A stretch of 64,000 bases of DNA from CAWJKP01 sp963843465 (GTDB lineage Bacteria > Planctomycetota > Planctomycetia > Pirellulales > Thermoguttaceae): the NCBI GenBank assembly GCA_963843465.1, contig CAWJKP010000004.1:608488-672487 (forward strand). Reading direction: 5' to 3'. Position numbers and translations under genes: made by a program. The notes beneath the pieces were generated by a model. That model did not search any database and was not told the DNA's origin. It worked only from the letters and a program-made list of their open reading frames with translations. Positions 28,273 to 39,599 of this stretch are shown piece after piece (positions within the stretch are counted from its first letter, which is position 1; every line of letters starts with the position of its first letter).

Positions 28273-29535
28273 ATGCCCTTGGACTTGGCCCGGCACCCCT
28301 GCTTCAACGAGCACGCCAGGAAGACGGCCGCCCGCATCCACCTGCCGGTGGCCCCGCGCTGCAATATCCAGTGCAACTATTGCAAGCACGGGCTGGACTG
28401 CGTGAACGAAAGCCGGCCGGGCTTGACCAGCGCCGTCCTCTCCCCCGGCCAGGCCCTGCGTTATCTCGAGGAGATGGTGCAAAGAGATCCGCGGATCGCC
28501 GTGGTCGGCATCGCCGGGCCGGGCGATCCATTCGCCAACGCCGAAGCCACCCTGGAGACCCTGCGGTTGGTCCGTACGCGATTTCCGCAGATGCTCCTCT
28601 GCGTGGCCTCGAACGGGCTCGGCATCGCGCCCTGCGTCGGCCAGCTCGCCGCGCTGGGGGTCAGCCACGTGACCTTGACCGTCAATGCGGTCGATCCCCG
28701 GATCGGCCAGGCGATTTACGCTTGGGTACGCCAGCAGCCGCGGGTCTATCGCGGGCCAGCCGCGGCAGAGCTGCTCCTGGAGCGTCAACTGGCGGCGGTT
28801 GCCTCGCTGAAGGCTCACGGCCTGACCGTGAAGATCAACTCGATCATTATCCCGGGGGTCAACGACACCCATATCCCGGAAGTCGCCCGCCGGATGGCGG
28901 AGCTGAAGGCGGACATTATCAACTGCGTGCCGCTGTACGCCGTCGAGGGGACGCCGCTGGCCGACGTTCCCGCTCCCACCGCAGAGCAGACTGCCTCGAT
29001 CCGAGAGGCGGCCGCCCGATATCTGCCCATGATGGCGCATTGCACCCGATGTCGTGCCGACGCGGTGGGTCTGCTGGGAGAACCGCTGGCCGCCGGTACG
29101 GTGGCGCTGCTCACGCAATGCGCGGACTTGCCTGTCAATCCCGAGGAGGACCGCCCCTATGTCGCGGTTGCCACCCGCGAAGGTGCGCTGGTGAATCAGC
29201 ACCTCGGCGAAGCCAGCCAACTGGCGATTTACGGCCGAGGAGGCGACGGTTTTCAGCACGTGGCAACCCGTCAGGCTCCTCCCGCCGGCGGAGGCCAGCA
29301 GCGATGGGCGGCGCTTGCGGAAACGCTTAACGACTGCCGGGCGCTGTTGGTCGCCAGTGCCGGAGCGTCGCCCACTTCGGTGCTCGCCGCCCGAGGCATC
29401 CGCGTGGTGATGATGGAAGGCCTGATCGAGGAGGGGCTGGAAGCCGTCTACAAAAACGTGGAAGTCCGCGCTCCCTTGCGGGCCCAGCACCGCTGTGGTT
29501 CTGGCTGCGCCGGCGGCGGACAGGGTTGTTCTTAA
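28273..29535 (+). CDS. nifB: FeMo-cofactor biosynthesis radical SAM protein NifB with C-terminal NifX-like domain
   Basis: NifB fuses two [4Fe-4S] clusters and inserts carbide to make NifB-co. The 420-residue protein has the radical SAM motif C30-N-I-Q-C34-N-Y-C37 in RCNIQCNYCKHG, preceded by the NifB-specific HPCFNEHARK. AdoMet-binding blocks VVGIAGPGDPFAN and VCN-type strands follow, with additional cluster cysteines in MAHCTRCRADAVG. From about residue 295 a NifX/NafY-like domain (VNQHLGEASQLAIYGRG) is fused, which in other bacteria binds the product. The tail is Cys/Gly-rich (HRCGSGCAGGGQGCS). Confidence 0.96.
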   Translation: MPLDLARHPCFNEHARKTAARIHLPVAPRCNIQCNYCKHGLDCVNESRPGLTSAVLSPGQALRYLEEMVQRDPRIAVVGIAGPGDPFANAEATLETLRLVRTRFPQMLLCVASNGLGIAPCVGQLAALGVSHVTLTVNAVDPRIGQAIYAWVRQQPRVYRGPAAAELLLERQLAAVASLKAHGLTVKINSIIIPGVNDTHIPEVARRMAELKADIINCVPLYAVEGTPLADVPAPTAEQTASIREAAARYLPMMAHCTRCRADAVGLLGEPLAAGTVALLTQCADLPVNPEEDRPYVAVATREGALVNQHLGEASQLAIYGRGGDGFQHVATRQAPPAGGGQQRWAALAETLNDCRALLVASAGASPTSVLAARGIRVVMMEGLIEEGLEAVYKNVEVRAPLRAQHRCGSGCAGGGQGCS

Positions 29536-29551
29536 TGAAAGGACTGGACTG

Positions 29552-29854
29552 ATGAAGAAACCGCAATATCACTTCCTCTTGTGCAACAGCTTCCGCGTCA
29601 ACGGCGAGGCCCAAGGCAAGTGCAATCGCAAAGGATCGTCGGACCTGCTGCAGTACCTCCAGAACGAAGTCACGGACCGGGGATTGGACGCGATCGTTTC
29701 CACCACCAGTTGCCTGAACGTCTGCGAGAAGGGGCCGATCCTGGTGATCTATCCCAAGGAGTGGTGGTACTTCGAGCTGACCGAGGCGAAGGTCGACGAA
29801 ATCCTCGACGCCCTGGAACAAGATCAGCCCGTGGAAGCCCTGCTGATGGATTAG
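29552..29854 (+). CDS. Thioredoxin-like [2Fe-2S] ferredoxin of the nif operon
   Basis: A 100-residue protein of the Shethna-type/2Fe-2S ferredoxin family with a thioredoxin fold. The four ligands are visible: C11, C24, C54 and C58 (LLCNSF, GKCNRKG, TSCLNVCEKG). The WWYFELTEAKVDEILDAL end is typical. I start at ATG 29552 (after GAAAGGACTG). Members next to nif genes are often proposed to serve nitrogenase as electron carrier or to protect it from oxygen; which role applies here is not visible. It follows nifB by 16 bases. Confidence 0.88.
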   Translation: MKKPQYHFLLCNSFRVNGEAQGKCNRKGSSDLLQYLQNEVTDRGLDAIVSTTSCLNVCEKGPILVIYPKEWWYFELTEAKVDEILDALEQDQPVEALLMD

Positions 29855-29860
29855 ACGAGT

Positions 29861-29951
29861 AGGGTGGGACAAGCTCGCGTAAGCGAGCGCCGGCCCACCA
29901 ATTGTGCTCGGTGGGCCGGCGGCCGCCAAGGCGGCCTTGTCCCACCCTACC
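29861..29951. repeat. Palindromic repeat, family E, upstream of nifV
   Basis: TAGGGTGGGACAAGCTCGCG at the left and CTTGTCCCACCCTAC at the right, with inner GCGAGCGCCGGCCCACC/GGTGGGCCGGCGGCCGCC arms. It starts 6 bases after the ferredoxin stop and separates it from nifV by 113 bases. Confidence 0.85.
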
Positions 29952-29967
29952 TCCCTGGAGCACCCGT

Positions 29968-31114
29968 ATGGCCGCGTACGATAGACACCGTTTCTACCTT
30001 GTCGACACCACGCTTCGCGACGGAGAGCAAGCGGCGGGAGTCGTCTTCTCGAAGCAGGAGAAGCTGTCGATCGCGCGGAGATTGGCCGCCGCCGGCGTCG
30101 CGGAGATCGAGGTCGGCACTCCGGCCATGGGCGAGGACGAAGTTCAAGCGATCCGCGCCGTCGTGCGGCTGCGATTGCCGTCCCGGTTGACGGCCTGGTG
30201 CCGGGCCAGCACGTCGGACCTCGACGCGGCCGCGCGAAGTGGCGTGGACTCCGTCCACGTCTCGCTGCCGGCGTCGAATCTCCACCTCCGCGGCCTGAAG
30301 AAGACGAGATCCTGGGTCCTCGACCGGATGGCGTCGGTCGCCGAGCGAGCCCGGCGGGACTTCGGCTTCGTCTCGATCGGGATGCAGGATGCCTCGCGCC
30401 GACCCCGGCTTCCTCGTCCGCTGCGCGTGGGCGGCCCGCCGCCTGGGCGTCGATCGCTTCCGCATTGCCGACACCGTCGGCGTTTGGACCCCCTTTCAGG
30501 TCCACGCCTCGCTTTGCGAGTTGCGCCGCGTCGTGCCGCGTCTTCCCTTGGGGTTTCACGGGCACAACGATCTGGGCATGGCGACCGCCAATACCCTGGC
30601 GGCCGTGATGGCCGGCGCACGCAGCGCGGATGTCACCGTGAACGGCCTGGGCGAGCGGGCCGGAAATGCCGCGCTGGAGGAAGTGGTGATGGCGATTCGC
30701 GTGTCGCTGGGACGCCCTTGCGGCGTTGATCCGCGGCGCCTGGCGGAGCTTTCCACGATGGTCGCTCGTGCTTCCGGCCGGCCCCTGCCCGAGAACAAAC
30801 CGATCACCGGCGCCGGGATCTTCCGGCACGAGTCGGGCATCCACGTCCAGGCCCTGTTGGCCGATCGGCGGACCTACGAACCGTTCCCGCCCGGGACGGT
30901 CGGCCGATCGGACCGCCAGGTGCTGCTGGGGAAACACTCGGGCCGCGCCGCCGTTGGCCATGCCATGCAGACCATTGGAATTCCCCTGGACGACCAACAA
31001 GCGGCCTGCTTGCTGCCGCTGGTGCGGGCCCAGTCGCAACGCTCCAAGGGGCCGGTGTCCCCGCAGCACCTCGCGCAGATGCTCGCCGAGTTGCCCTCTC
31101 CCTCCGGGAGATGA
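29968..31114 (+). CDS. nifV: Homocitrate synthase NifV (one frameshift)
   Basis: NifV condenses acetyl-CoA with 2-oxoglutarate to make the homocitrate of FeMo-co. Start ATG 29968. The HMGL-type TIM barrel has FYLVDTTLRDGEQAAGVVFS, the metal and substrate residues of EIEVGTPAMGEDE and, after the break, FHGHNDLGMATANTLAAV with the VNGLGERAGNA block, then GAGIFRHESGIHVQALL. The frame breaks at about 30396: GMQDASR must continue into ADPGFLVRCAWAARRLG, which is restored by two missing bases (a lost CG), giving 383 codons. The last residues (LPSPSGR) and stop come from a family B repeat. Confidence 0.9.
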
Positions 31115-31126
31115 AAGGGGTAGGTA

Positions 31127-31292
31127 GGGTGGGACAAGCTCGCGCAAGCGAGCGCCGGCCCACCAAGCGAGAGTCGTTAGTGGTCAGTGGCTAGATGTGC
31201 AGGGCTCTACCAGCTTCGACCACTAACCACTGACCACTAACCACTGACCACTGTTGGTGGGCCGGCGGCCGCCACGGCGGCCTTGTCCCACC

Positions 31293-31297
<5 letters not shown>
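31127..31297. repeat. Composite palindromic repeat, family E with nested direct repeats
   Basis: Outer arms TAGGGTGGGACAAGCTCGCG and CTTGTCCCACCCTAC enclose several copies of a TTAGTGGTCAGTGG/CCACTGACCACTAA word. It ends the nif operon and its right end supplies the TAG stop codon of the convergent histidine kinase. A related structure is at 10635-10860. Confidence 0.85.
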
Positions 31298-34043
<2,746 letters not shown>

Positions 34044-34172
34044 GGCTAGGCAATGCTTTCCCTAGGGCAGGGAATCCCCTTACGCCTTCCCAAGCAGTCC
34101 ACCTAAAACATTGTTTGGAGACTGGTTAGCGGTGTCTGTCCGGCAGATGACATAAGGCATGATTATTGTGTT

Positions 34173-34201
34173 TTGACATGCATCTCTGTCTAAAATACTA
34201 G
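34173..34201 (+). promoter_or_regulatory. Possible sigma-70 promoter of the Crp-family gene
   Basis: TTGACA at 34173-34178 is a perfect -35 box; 17 bases later TACTAG (34196-34201) is a partial -10. The surrounding 30 bases are AT-rich in this GC-rich genome. It would start transcription about 45 bases before the regulator ATG at 34250. Confidence 0.4.
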
Positions 34202-34249
34202 AGGGTAGAGAGGCGGCCGAAAACCAACCCGCCTAACAAGGGGAGGGGT

Positions 34250-34963
34250 ATGTCCCACGATGCCCGACAGCACAGGAGCGGCAACCGCCTGATCGACAGC
34301 CTGCCTGAAGATGAGTCCATGCAGTTGATCTCGCGTGGGCAGTACGTAGAACTCCCTCAAGGCATGGTTCTCTACCGGCAGCATGGCCCCATTTCCCACG
34401 TCTACTTTCCAACGAGGGGTTGCTGTTGCCACGTCGTCCCGTTGGGTGAGGGCAGACAAATTGAAGCGACGACGATCGGCAAGGAGGGAATGCTGGGCAT
34501 CCATCTGGCCCTGGGGCTCGACTTCAGCCCCTTGATGGCGGTTTCCGTGGTTCCTGGCGAAGCGATGCGCGTACCTGTCCAGCACTTCTTGGAGATCATC
34601 AGAGCAGGTGGATCGCTGGACAGGCTCATCAAGAAGTACGCGGCCTACTGCCTGCTCCTGGCAAGCCAAACGATTGCCTGCGCCACTATCCACACCGTCC
34701 AGCAGCGAGTTTCCCGGCGGTTGCTCATGGCGCATGACCGGGTCGGAGAAGACCAGTTCTTGTTCACCCAGGAATTGCTCGGCCAAATGCTCGGGGTTCG
34801 CCGTCAGTCGATAACGCTCGTTGCCAGGACACTCCAGGCAACGGACTTCATCGAGTACCGGCGGGGCGTGATCAAGATTCTCAACAGGCCGGGACTAGAA
34901 GCCGCTAGTTGCGAATGTTACAGGATCAGCAGAACTGCGTACGATTCTATTGTGACGAAATGA
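34250..34963 (+). CDS. Crp/Fnr-family transcription regulator
   Basis: This 237-residue regulator has a cyclic-nucleotide-binding-type beta-roll (about 10-140; GQYVELPQGMVLYRQHGPIS, VVPLGEGRQIEATTIGKEGM) and a C-terminal winged HTH (FTQELLGQMLGVRRQSITLVARTL). Cys residues in the roll (TRGCCCHVV) could bind a cofactor, but the Fnr four-Cys N-terminal motif is absent. The phosphate-binding RxS motif of Crp is not clear, so the ligand is unknown. The ORF starts after GGGGAGGGGT. It faces away from the histidine kinase; both flank the nif island, but a nif role is unproven. Confidence 0.82.
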   Translation: MSHDARQHRSGNRLIDSLPEDESMQLISRGQYVELPQGMVLYRQHGPISHVYFPTRGCCCHVVPLGEGRQIEATTIGKEGMLGIHLALGLDFSPLMAVSVVPGEAMRVPVQHFLEIIRAGGSLDRLIKKYAAYCLLLASQTIACATIHTVQQRVSRRLLMAHDRVGEDQFLFTQELLGQMLGVRRQSITLVARTLQATDFIEYRRGVIKILNRPGLEAASCECYRISRTAYDSIVTK

Positions 34964-34998
34964 CGGCCGGCGCCTCGATTGCGCCTTCCTTACAGAGG

Positions 34999-37971
34999 TT
35001 ACGAGGTTGCCGTGACGTCCTCCATCGCCAGCAGGATCAGGCTTCGGCCCTGCTCGTTGGCGGCGATTCGCCGGGCATTCAGCAGAAGGGCCTTGTGCCC
35101 CACGGCCGGGAAATCGTGCTCTACCCGGAAACCGTCGAACTGCGTCTTCTGGGGAAGGATTTCCTCCAAGAGCTTCCGCAAAGCGGGGATGTCCCACTGC
35201 CCCCGGCCGATCTCATAGAACAGCCGGCCCTGGGTCTCCGCCGCGGCTGCCCCGAACGTCGCGTAGAAGGAACGGCTCGCCGAGACGATCCGCAGATCGC
35301 CGTCCAGCACCAGCAGCGGCTCGCGGATCGTGGCAATGACGCTCTCGGCGAAGTCGCGGGCCTCCTGCAAGCGGGCCTCCGTCTGCTTCAGCGCGGTCGT
35401 GTCGGCGAAGGTCATCACCACCCCGTCGATCACGTTGTCCGCGGTCCGGTAGGGCAGGATCCGCAGGTTGTACCAGCGGCCGTCGCTGGAGCGGACTTGC
35501 AGATCCTTGGGCGCCAGGGTGTCCAGCACCTCCCGGGCGTCCTGGACCAGCCGGTCGTACTCCAAATTGGTCGCCAAGTGGCTGATCGGCCGTCCCACGT
35601 CGCCGGCAATCAGGTTCACGACCCGGGAGGCCTGGGCGGTGAACCGCTTCACCGAAAGGTCGCCGTCCAGGAAGATCGTGGCGATCTCGCTGCCGTTCAA
35701 CAGGTTCTTCATGTCGCTGTTGGACTGCGACAGTTGCTCGATCTTCGACTGCAGCTCGGCATTGACCGTTTGCATCTCTTCGTTGAGCGATTGCAGCTCC
35801 TCCTTGGAGCTGGTAAGCTCTTCGTTGGTGCTCTGCAGCTCCTCGTTGTTGGACTGCAGCTCCTCGTTGGCGGAGCGGAGCTCCTCTTGGGCGGCCTGCA
35901 TTTCTTCGACGGTGGTCTGCAGGCGCTCGCGCGTGCGGCGGATCTCTTCCTCGACTTCGGCCAACGGCGTTTCCGTACCGGAGGGCAGCGGCGCCCTCTC
36001 CGCGGCCGCCCCGGCTCGGCCGGCCGCGGGATCCTCGAACACGACCAGGAACATCCCCCGCAGGTCCGACGACTCGGCAAGCGGCCTGACGGTGAGGTTG
36101 ATCGTCGTGGAGCCGCCGTTGGATTTGACCTTCACGCCGCTTTGGGTGACCGTGGTCTTCTGTCTCGCCGCGTTCTGGATGGCCGTGCCCAGCGCTTCGC
36201 GGAGCCCCTCGCGGGCCATCGCAAAGACGTTGACGTTGACCTTCCCCGAAGAGGGTTCCAGGTACTTTCCGGTCCGCCCGTTGACATAGATGATATCGCC
36301 CTCCGCAGTGACCACCACGGAGGGAGGGCCGTACCAATCCAACAGCGCCCGCTGGGCCGTGTAGAAAATGTCCATGACCGGTTCTTTGGCCTTCTCGGTT
36401 ACAGGTACAGCGGCGTGCTGGCGGCGCCACGCATAGGCCGGCATTTCCAGGAGGCTTCGCTCCTGCACTTCCACGCGCTGGAAGACCTTCCATTTCTGGT
36501 CCAGCGGCGAGAAAAGGTGGCCGAAGCCTCCGATGCTCTCGGCCGTGCCCAGGATCAACAGGCCGCCAGGGCTCAGGGCGTAGTGCATCAGCGTCAGGAG
36601 CTTCTTCTGCGTCTCGACATTGACGTAGATCAGCAGGTTCCGGCAGCAGAGGATGTCCAGCCTCGTAAACGGCGGATCGACCAGCACGTTCTGCGGCGCA
36701 AAAATCACCAGATCGCGGACTTCTTTCTTGATCCGGTAGCCCTCGCCCTCGGGCAGAAAAAACCTCGCCAGCCGCTCGCCCGAAACGTCCGGGGCGATGC
36801 TCGCGGGGAACGTGCCCTGGCGGGCCTTCTCCACGGCGTCATGGTCGATGTCGGTGGCAAAGACCTGAATCGCCGGGCTCGCCTGGAGTCCCAGGCCCTC
36901 CAAGCACTCCTTGAGAACGATGGCCAGGGAATAGGTCTCCTCGCCGGTAGAGCAACCGGGATTCCAGACCCGCAGCGGGCCCTCTTGCGGCCGGTCCTGG
37001 AGCAAGCGGGGAATCGCCTTTTCCTTGAGGAAGTCGAACAGGCCCGGATCGCGGAAGAAGTTGGTCACTCCGATCAGCAGCTCCTTGTAGAGCAACTCGA
37101 CTTCCTGGGGGTTCTCCTGGAGGAAACGCACGTAGCGCGGCAGGCTGTCGAACTGGTGGACGCCCATCCGCCGCTCGATGCGGCGGCTGACGGTGTTGTT
37201 CTTGTAGCAGGAGAAGTCGTTCCCGGTCTGGGCGCGGAGCAGGACAAACACCTTTTGCAGCGCCGCGGAGGACTCCCCCTCGGGCAAGTCGCGATCTTCG
37301 GGCGGCCGCGGGACGTGGTGGATGTACTGGATCAGTTTGGCGGGGAGTTCTTCGGCCGGGGCTACGTAATCCACCAGGCCGGTGTTGATGGCGCTGCGGG
37401 GCATTCCGTCATACTGGGCCGAGGCCGGGTCTTGCACCAGGGCCGCCCCGAAGTGTTCCTTGATCGCCTTCAGGCCCAGCGTGCCGTCGCTCCCCATGCC
37501 CGAAAGAATAATGCCGACGGCTTTCTCCTTCTGGTCGGCCGCCAACTGCTGAAAGAAGAAGTCGATCGGCATCCGCAGGCCGCGAGGCGCGGCCGGCTCG
37601 AGCACTTGCAGCTTTCCGTGCAGGATGGCCAGTTCCGCATTGGGAGGAATCACGTAGACCTGGTTGGGCTGAACCTCCATCCCGTCTTGCACCTCGACGA
37701 CCTCCATCGGGGTGTGGCGGCGAAGGAGTTCGGGCATCATGCCTTTGTGAGTCGGCTCCAGGTGGGGCACGAGGACGAAGGCCAGCCCGGTGTCCGCCGG
37801 CAAGCTAGAGAAGAACTGCTCGAAGGCCTCCAGTCCTCCCGCCGATCCTCCCATTCCTACTATAAACGGCGGGGTCGCACGAGCGCTCCCAGGATGCGTC
37901 CCTCCCACCGAGGGGAGAGCGAAATCCAAGGACCGTTTTGCGGCAGGGGACTCTTTCCGGGCTTTCTGCAC
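34999..37971 (-). CDS. CheB-CheR-PAS fusion protein without a kinase domain
   Basis: A 990-residue protein. An N-terminal CheB methylesterase domain (about 35-215) shows the catalytic triad in GGSAGGLEAF, PHLEPTHKG and GMGSDGTLG. A CheR methyltransferase (about 240-500) has SRRIERRMGVHQ, WNPGCSTGEETYSLA and CCRNLLIYV. Next come a PAS domain, a long coiled coil of repeated EELQS/NEEL heptads (about 655-740), then two PAS domains (TIFLDGDLSVKRFTAQASRV; EPLLVLDGDLRIVSASRS). Family members often end with an HWE/HisKA_2 kinase; this one stops at AMEDVTATS with no kinase and none just downstream. No chemoreceptors are in the window, so targets are unknown. Confidence 0.9.
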   Translation of the reverse strand: MQKARKESPAAKRSLDFALPSVGGTHPGSARATPPFIVGMGGSAGGLEAFEQFFSSLPADTGLAFVLVPHLEPTHKGMMPELLRRHTPMEVVEVQDGMEVQPNQVYVIPPNAELAILHGKLQVLEPAAPRGLRMPIDFFFQQLAADQKEKAVGIILSGMGSDGTLGLKAIKEHFGAALVQDPASAQYDGMPRSAINTGLVDYVAPAEELPAKLIQYIHHVPRPPEDRDLPEGESSAALQKVFVLLRAQTGNDFSCYKNNTVSRRIERRMGVHQFDSLPRYVRFLQENPQEVELLYKELLIGVTNFFRDPGLFDFLKEKAIPRLLQDRPQEGPLRVWNPGCSTGEETYSLAIVLKECLEGLGLQASPAIQVFATDIDHDAVEKARQGTFPASIAPDVSGERLARFFLPEGEGYRIKKEVRDLVIFAPQNVLVDPPFTRLDILCCRNLLIYVNVETQKKLLTLMHYALSPGGLLILGTAESIGGFGHLFSPLDQKWKVFQRVEVQERSLLEMPAYAWRRQHAAVPVTEKAKEPVMDIFYTAQRALLDWYGPPSVVVTAEGDIIYVNGRTGKYLEPSSGKVNVNVFAMAREGLREALGTAIQNAARQKTTVTQSGVKVKSNGGSTTINLTVRPLAESSDLRGMFLVVFEDPAAGRAGAAAERAPLPSGTETPLAEVEEEIRRTRERLQTTVEEMQAAQEELRSANEELQSNNEELQSTNEELTSSKEELQSLNEEMQTVNAELQSKIEQLSQSNSDMKNLLNGSEIATIFLDGDLSVKRFTAQASRVVNLIAGDVGRPISHLATNLEYDRLVQDAREVLDTLAPKDLQVRSSDGRWYNLRILPYRTADNVIDGVVMTFADTTALKQTEARLQEARDFAESVIATIREPLLVLDGDLRIVSASRSFYATFGAAAAETQGRLFYEIGRGQWDIPALRKLLEEILPQKTQFDGFRVEHDFPAVGHKALLLNARRIAANEQGRSLILLAMEDVTATS

Positions 37972-38298
37972 AGGAAGCCTCCTTGGGGACCCCTTTGGGT
38001 GCCCGTGGACCGGCTACGTGAAGCAGTGCGATCACGGCACACGACCGAAGCTACCTGGAAGTCTAGGCGTTGCGCCGCTGCCCTGCAACCATTTGTAGTC
38101 CAAAAGCCATTACCGGCAATCCGCCGGATTGTCGCCTTTCGCTCCGCGAAAGCCGCGTTCTTTCGCGGAGCGAAAGGCGACACTTGTTTCTGCGCCGGTC
38201 CTTGTCCAAGAACAAGCTCGTAGGGTGGCCTTTAGTCCGCCCGGGCGGACTAAAGTCCACCCTACGACGAAACCGCGGAGTTATTTCTGGACAGGGGC
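37972..38298. other. Gap with two strong hairpins
   Basis: No gene. CGCCTTTCGCTCCGCGAAAG pairs with CTTTCGCGGAGCGAAAGGCG (38132-38180, family C core). GTAGGGTGGCCTTTAGTCCG with its inverse (38220-38266) forms a second, near-perfect palindrome. Both lie between the 5' end of the CheB-CheR gene and the 3' end of the SWIM gene and may terminate the latter. Confidence 0.65.
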
Positions 38299-39234
38299 TT
38301 AGCGCGGCTGGGTCTTGCGACTCTTGGCAGCCTTTCTTGCAACCGCCTTCTTCTTGACCGGCGGCTGGACCTTGCCCCCGGATTGCGAGCGGCGACTCGC
38401 GGAGGACCTGCCCGGCTTCTTCGCCGTTCGGCTTCCGGCCGACTTCTTCGCGGATGCGACCTCGGTTGCGCTTTGGTCCTTCGAGTCGGCGGTAGTCTCG
38501 GGCTGGAGCGTGATTCCGAACACTTCGCCGATCTCGGCTGCCGCTAGCCGCTTCGACTTCCCGCGGGAGGTGGCCGCCCGCACGGCCTTCTCGGCGTCGG
38601 CCTGGATCAGTTCCTCGTGGTTGACGCCGCGGAGCAGGAAGAGCAGCTCGGGTTTGGTGTCCAACCGCGAGCCCACGCCGTAGAGCACGGCCGCCACGTG
38701 CTTGCACATCGAGGCCCAGTCGGGACAACTGCAGCGGAACGTCATTTCCCCGGGCAGGGGGAAGAGGCCTTCCTTGCGATGGGTGACTACGCCCATCACC
38801 TCGTCGGAAAGCCGGCCCTGGAGCAGTTCCAAGAGCGAGCCGATTTGCCCGCTGCAAGACCCCTTGATCGTTTTCCACTTCTTCTCTTGCAGGGGCTTGA
38901 TGGCGACCTTGACGTCGTAGAGTTCCGAGCCGGAGACTTTGGCCTCGACGTGCCCCTTGGCGATGGCCAGGTGGCAGACCGCCCCGTTGCGCACGTAGGT
39001 GCGGCCGCGAGGGAGGCGGTTCTCGAAATCGCTGAACGATTCCAGGTGCTCGCACCAGGCCTGGCCCCAGAAGCTCTGGGCGATCTTGCGGCCGTCGATC
39101 TCGACCGGCTGGACGTCGACGCCTTTCTTGCGCAGCGATTCCATTTTCTTCATCGCCTGCCGGCGCCGCTGCGCCACCGGAACGTAGGGCGCCCAGCCGC
39201 CGTAGTATCCGCCGCCGTATCCGTACCTTGCCAT
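38299..39234 (-). CDS. SWIM zinc-finger protein
   Basis: A 311-residue protein. I start at ATG 39234, behind CAGGAGAGCC, giving MARYGYGGGYYGGWAPYVP. The SWIM finger FRCSCPDWASMCKHVAAVLY (CxC then CxH, about 168-187) is clear; it is a zinc-binding DNA or protein-binding module. The N-terminal part (FWGQAWCEHLESFSDFENRLPRGRTYVRNG) matches bacterial SWIM partners of SNF2 helicases. The C-terminus is a long Lys/Arg/Ala-rich tail resembling histone H1-like sequences, likely binding DNA non-specifically. It lies downstream of the SNF2 gene on the same strand, as in the ywqA-ywqB pair. Confidence 0.87.
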   Translation of the reverse strand: MARYGYGGGYYGGWAPYVPVAQRRRQAMKKMESLRKKGVDVQPVEIDGRKIAQSFWGQAWCEHLESFSDFENRLPRGRTYVRNGAVCHLAIAKGHVEAKVSGSELYDVKVAIKPLQEKKWKTIKGSCSGQIGSLLELLQGRLSDEVMGVVTHRKEGLFPLPGEMTFRCSCPDWASMCKHVAAVLYGVGSRLDTKPELLFLLRGVNHEELIQADAEKAVRAATSRGKSKRLAAAEIGEVFGITLQPETTADSKDQSATEVASAKKSAGSRTAKKPGRSSASRRSQSGGKVQPPVKKKAVARKAAKSRKTQPR

Positions 39235-39599
39235 CGTGGCTCTCCTGAAGGGGTGATCGCGACTCACCGTAATCGAGTTCGCAGCGATCTGATAGGGTTT
39301 GACAAACAAAACGGGTAATCGACGCGGTCCATCCTGATGACTTATGACGAGCAAAACGAGTAATAATCCGGCGGCTCGGTTGGAGTTCCGCCTTTAGGTT
39401 GGAGTTCCGCCTTTAGGCGGCCCTCGCCGCACGCCGGCTAAAGCCGGAACTCCAACTTCACACATTACCCGTTTTGTTCGTCAAAGTTCATTAGGGAACG
39501 GCCTGCGTGCCGTTCCGGGAGTCGGGACAGACGCCCATTCTCCTCCCGGAACGCCACGGAGGGCGTTCCCTACAGGCGTAGGCCACTGTTCGGCTCATT
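39235..39599. repeat. Gap filled with repeats between SNF2 and SWIM genes
   Basis: No gene. GGTTGGAGTTCCGCCTTTAG is present as a direct duplication with an inverted partner CTAAAGCCGGAACTCCAACT (39376-39456). Outer words TTGACAAACAAAACGGGTAA and ATTACCCGTTTTGTTCGTCA (39299-39319, 39465-39486) form a family F inverted repeat. A third pair, GGAACGGC..GCCGTTCC/GGAACGCC..GGCGTTCC, covers 39496-39572. Confidence 0.7.

Noticed and set aside
34909..38223. Long open frame on the plus strand opposite the CheB-CheR gene
   Set aside because: It is the antisense of a gene with clear catalytic motifs and its translation has no family pattern; long antisense frames are common at this GC content.
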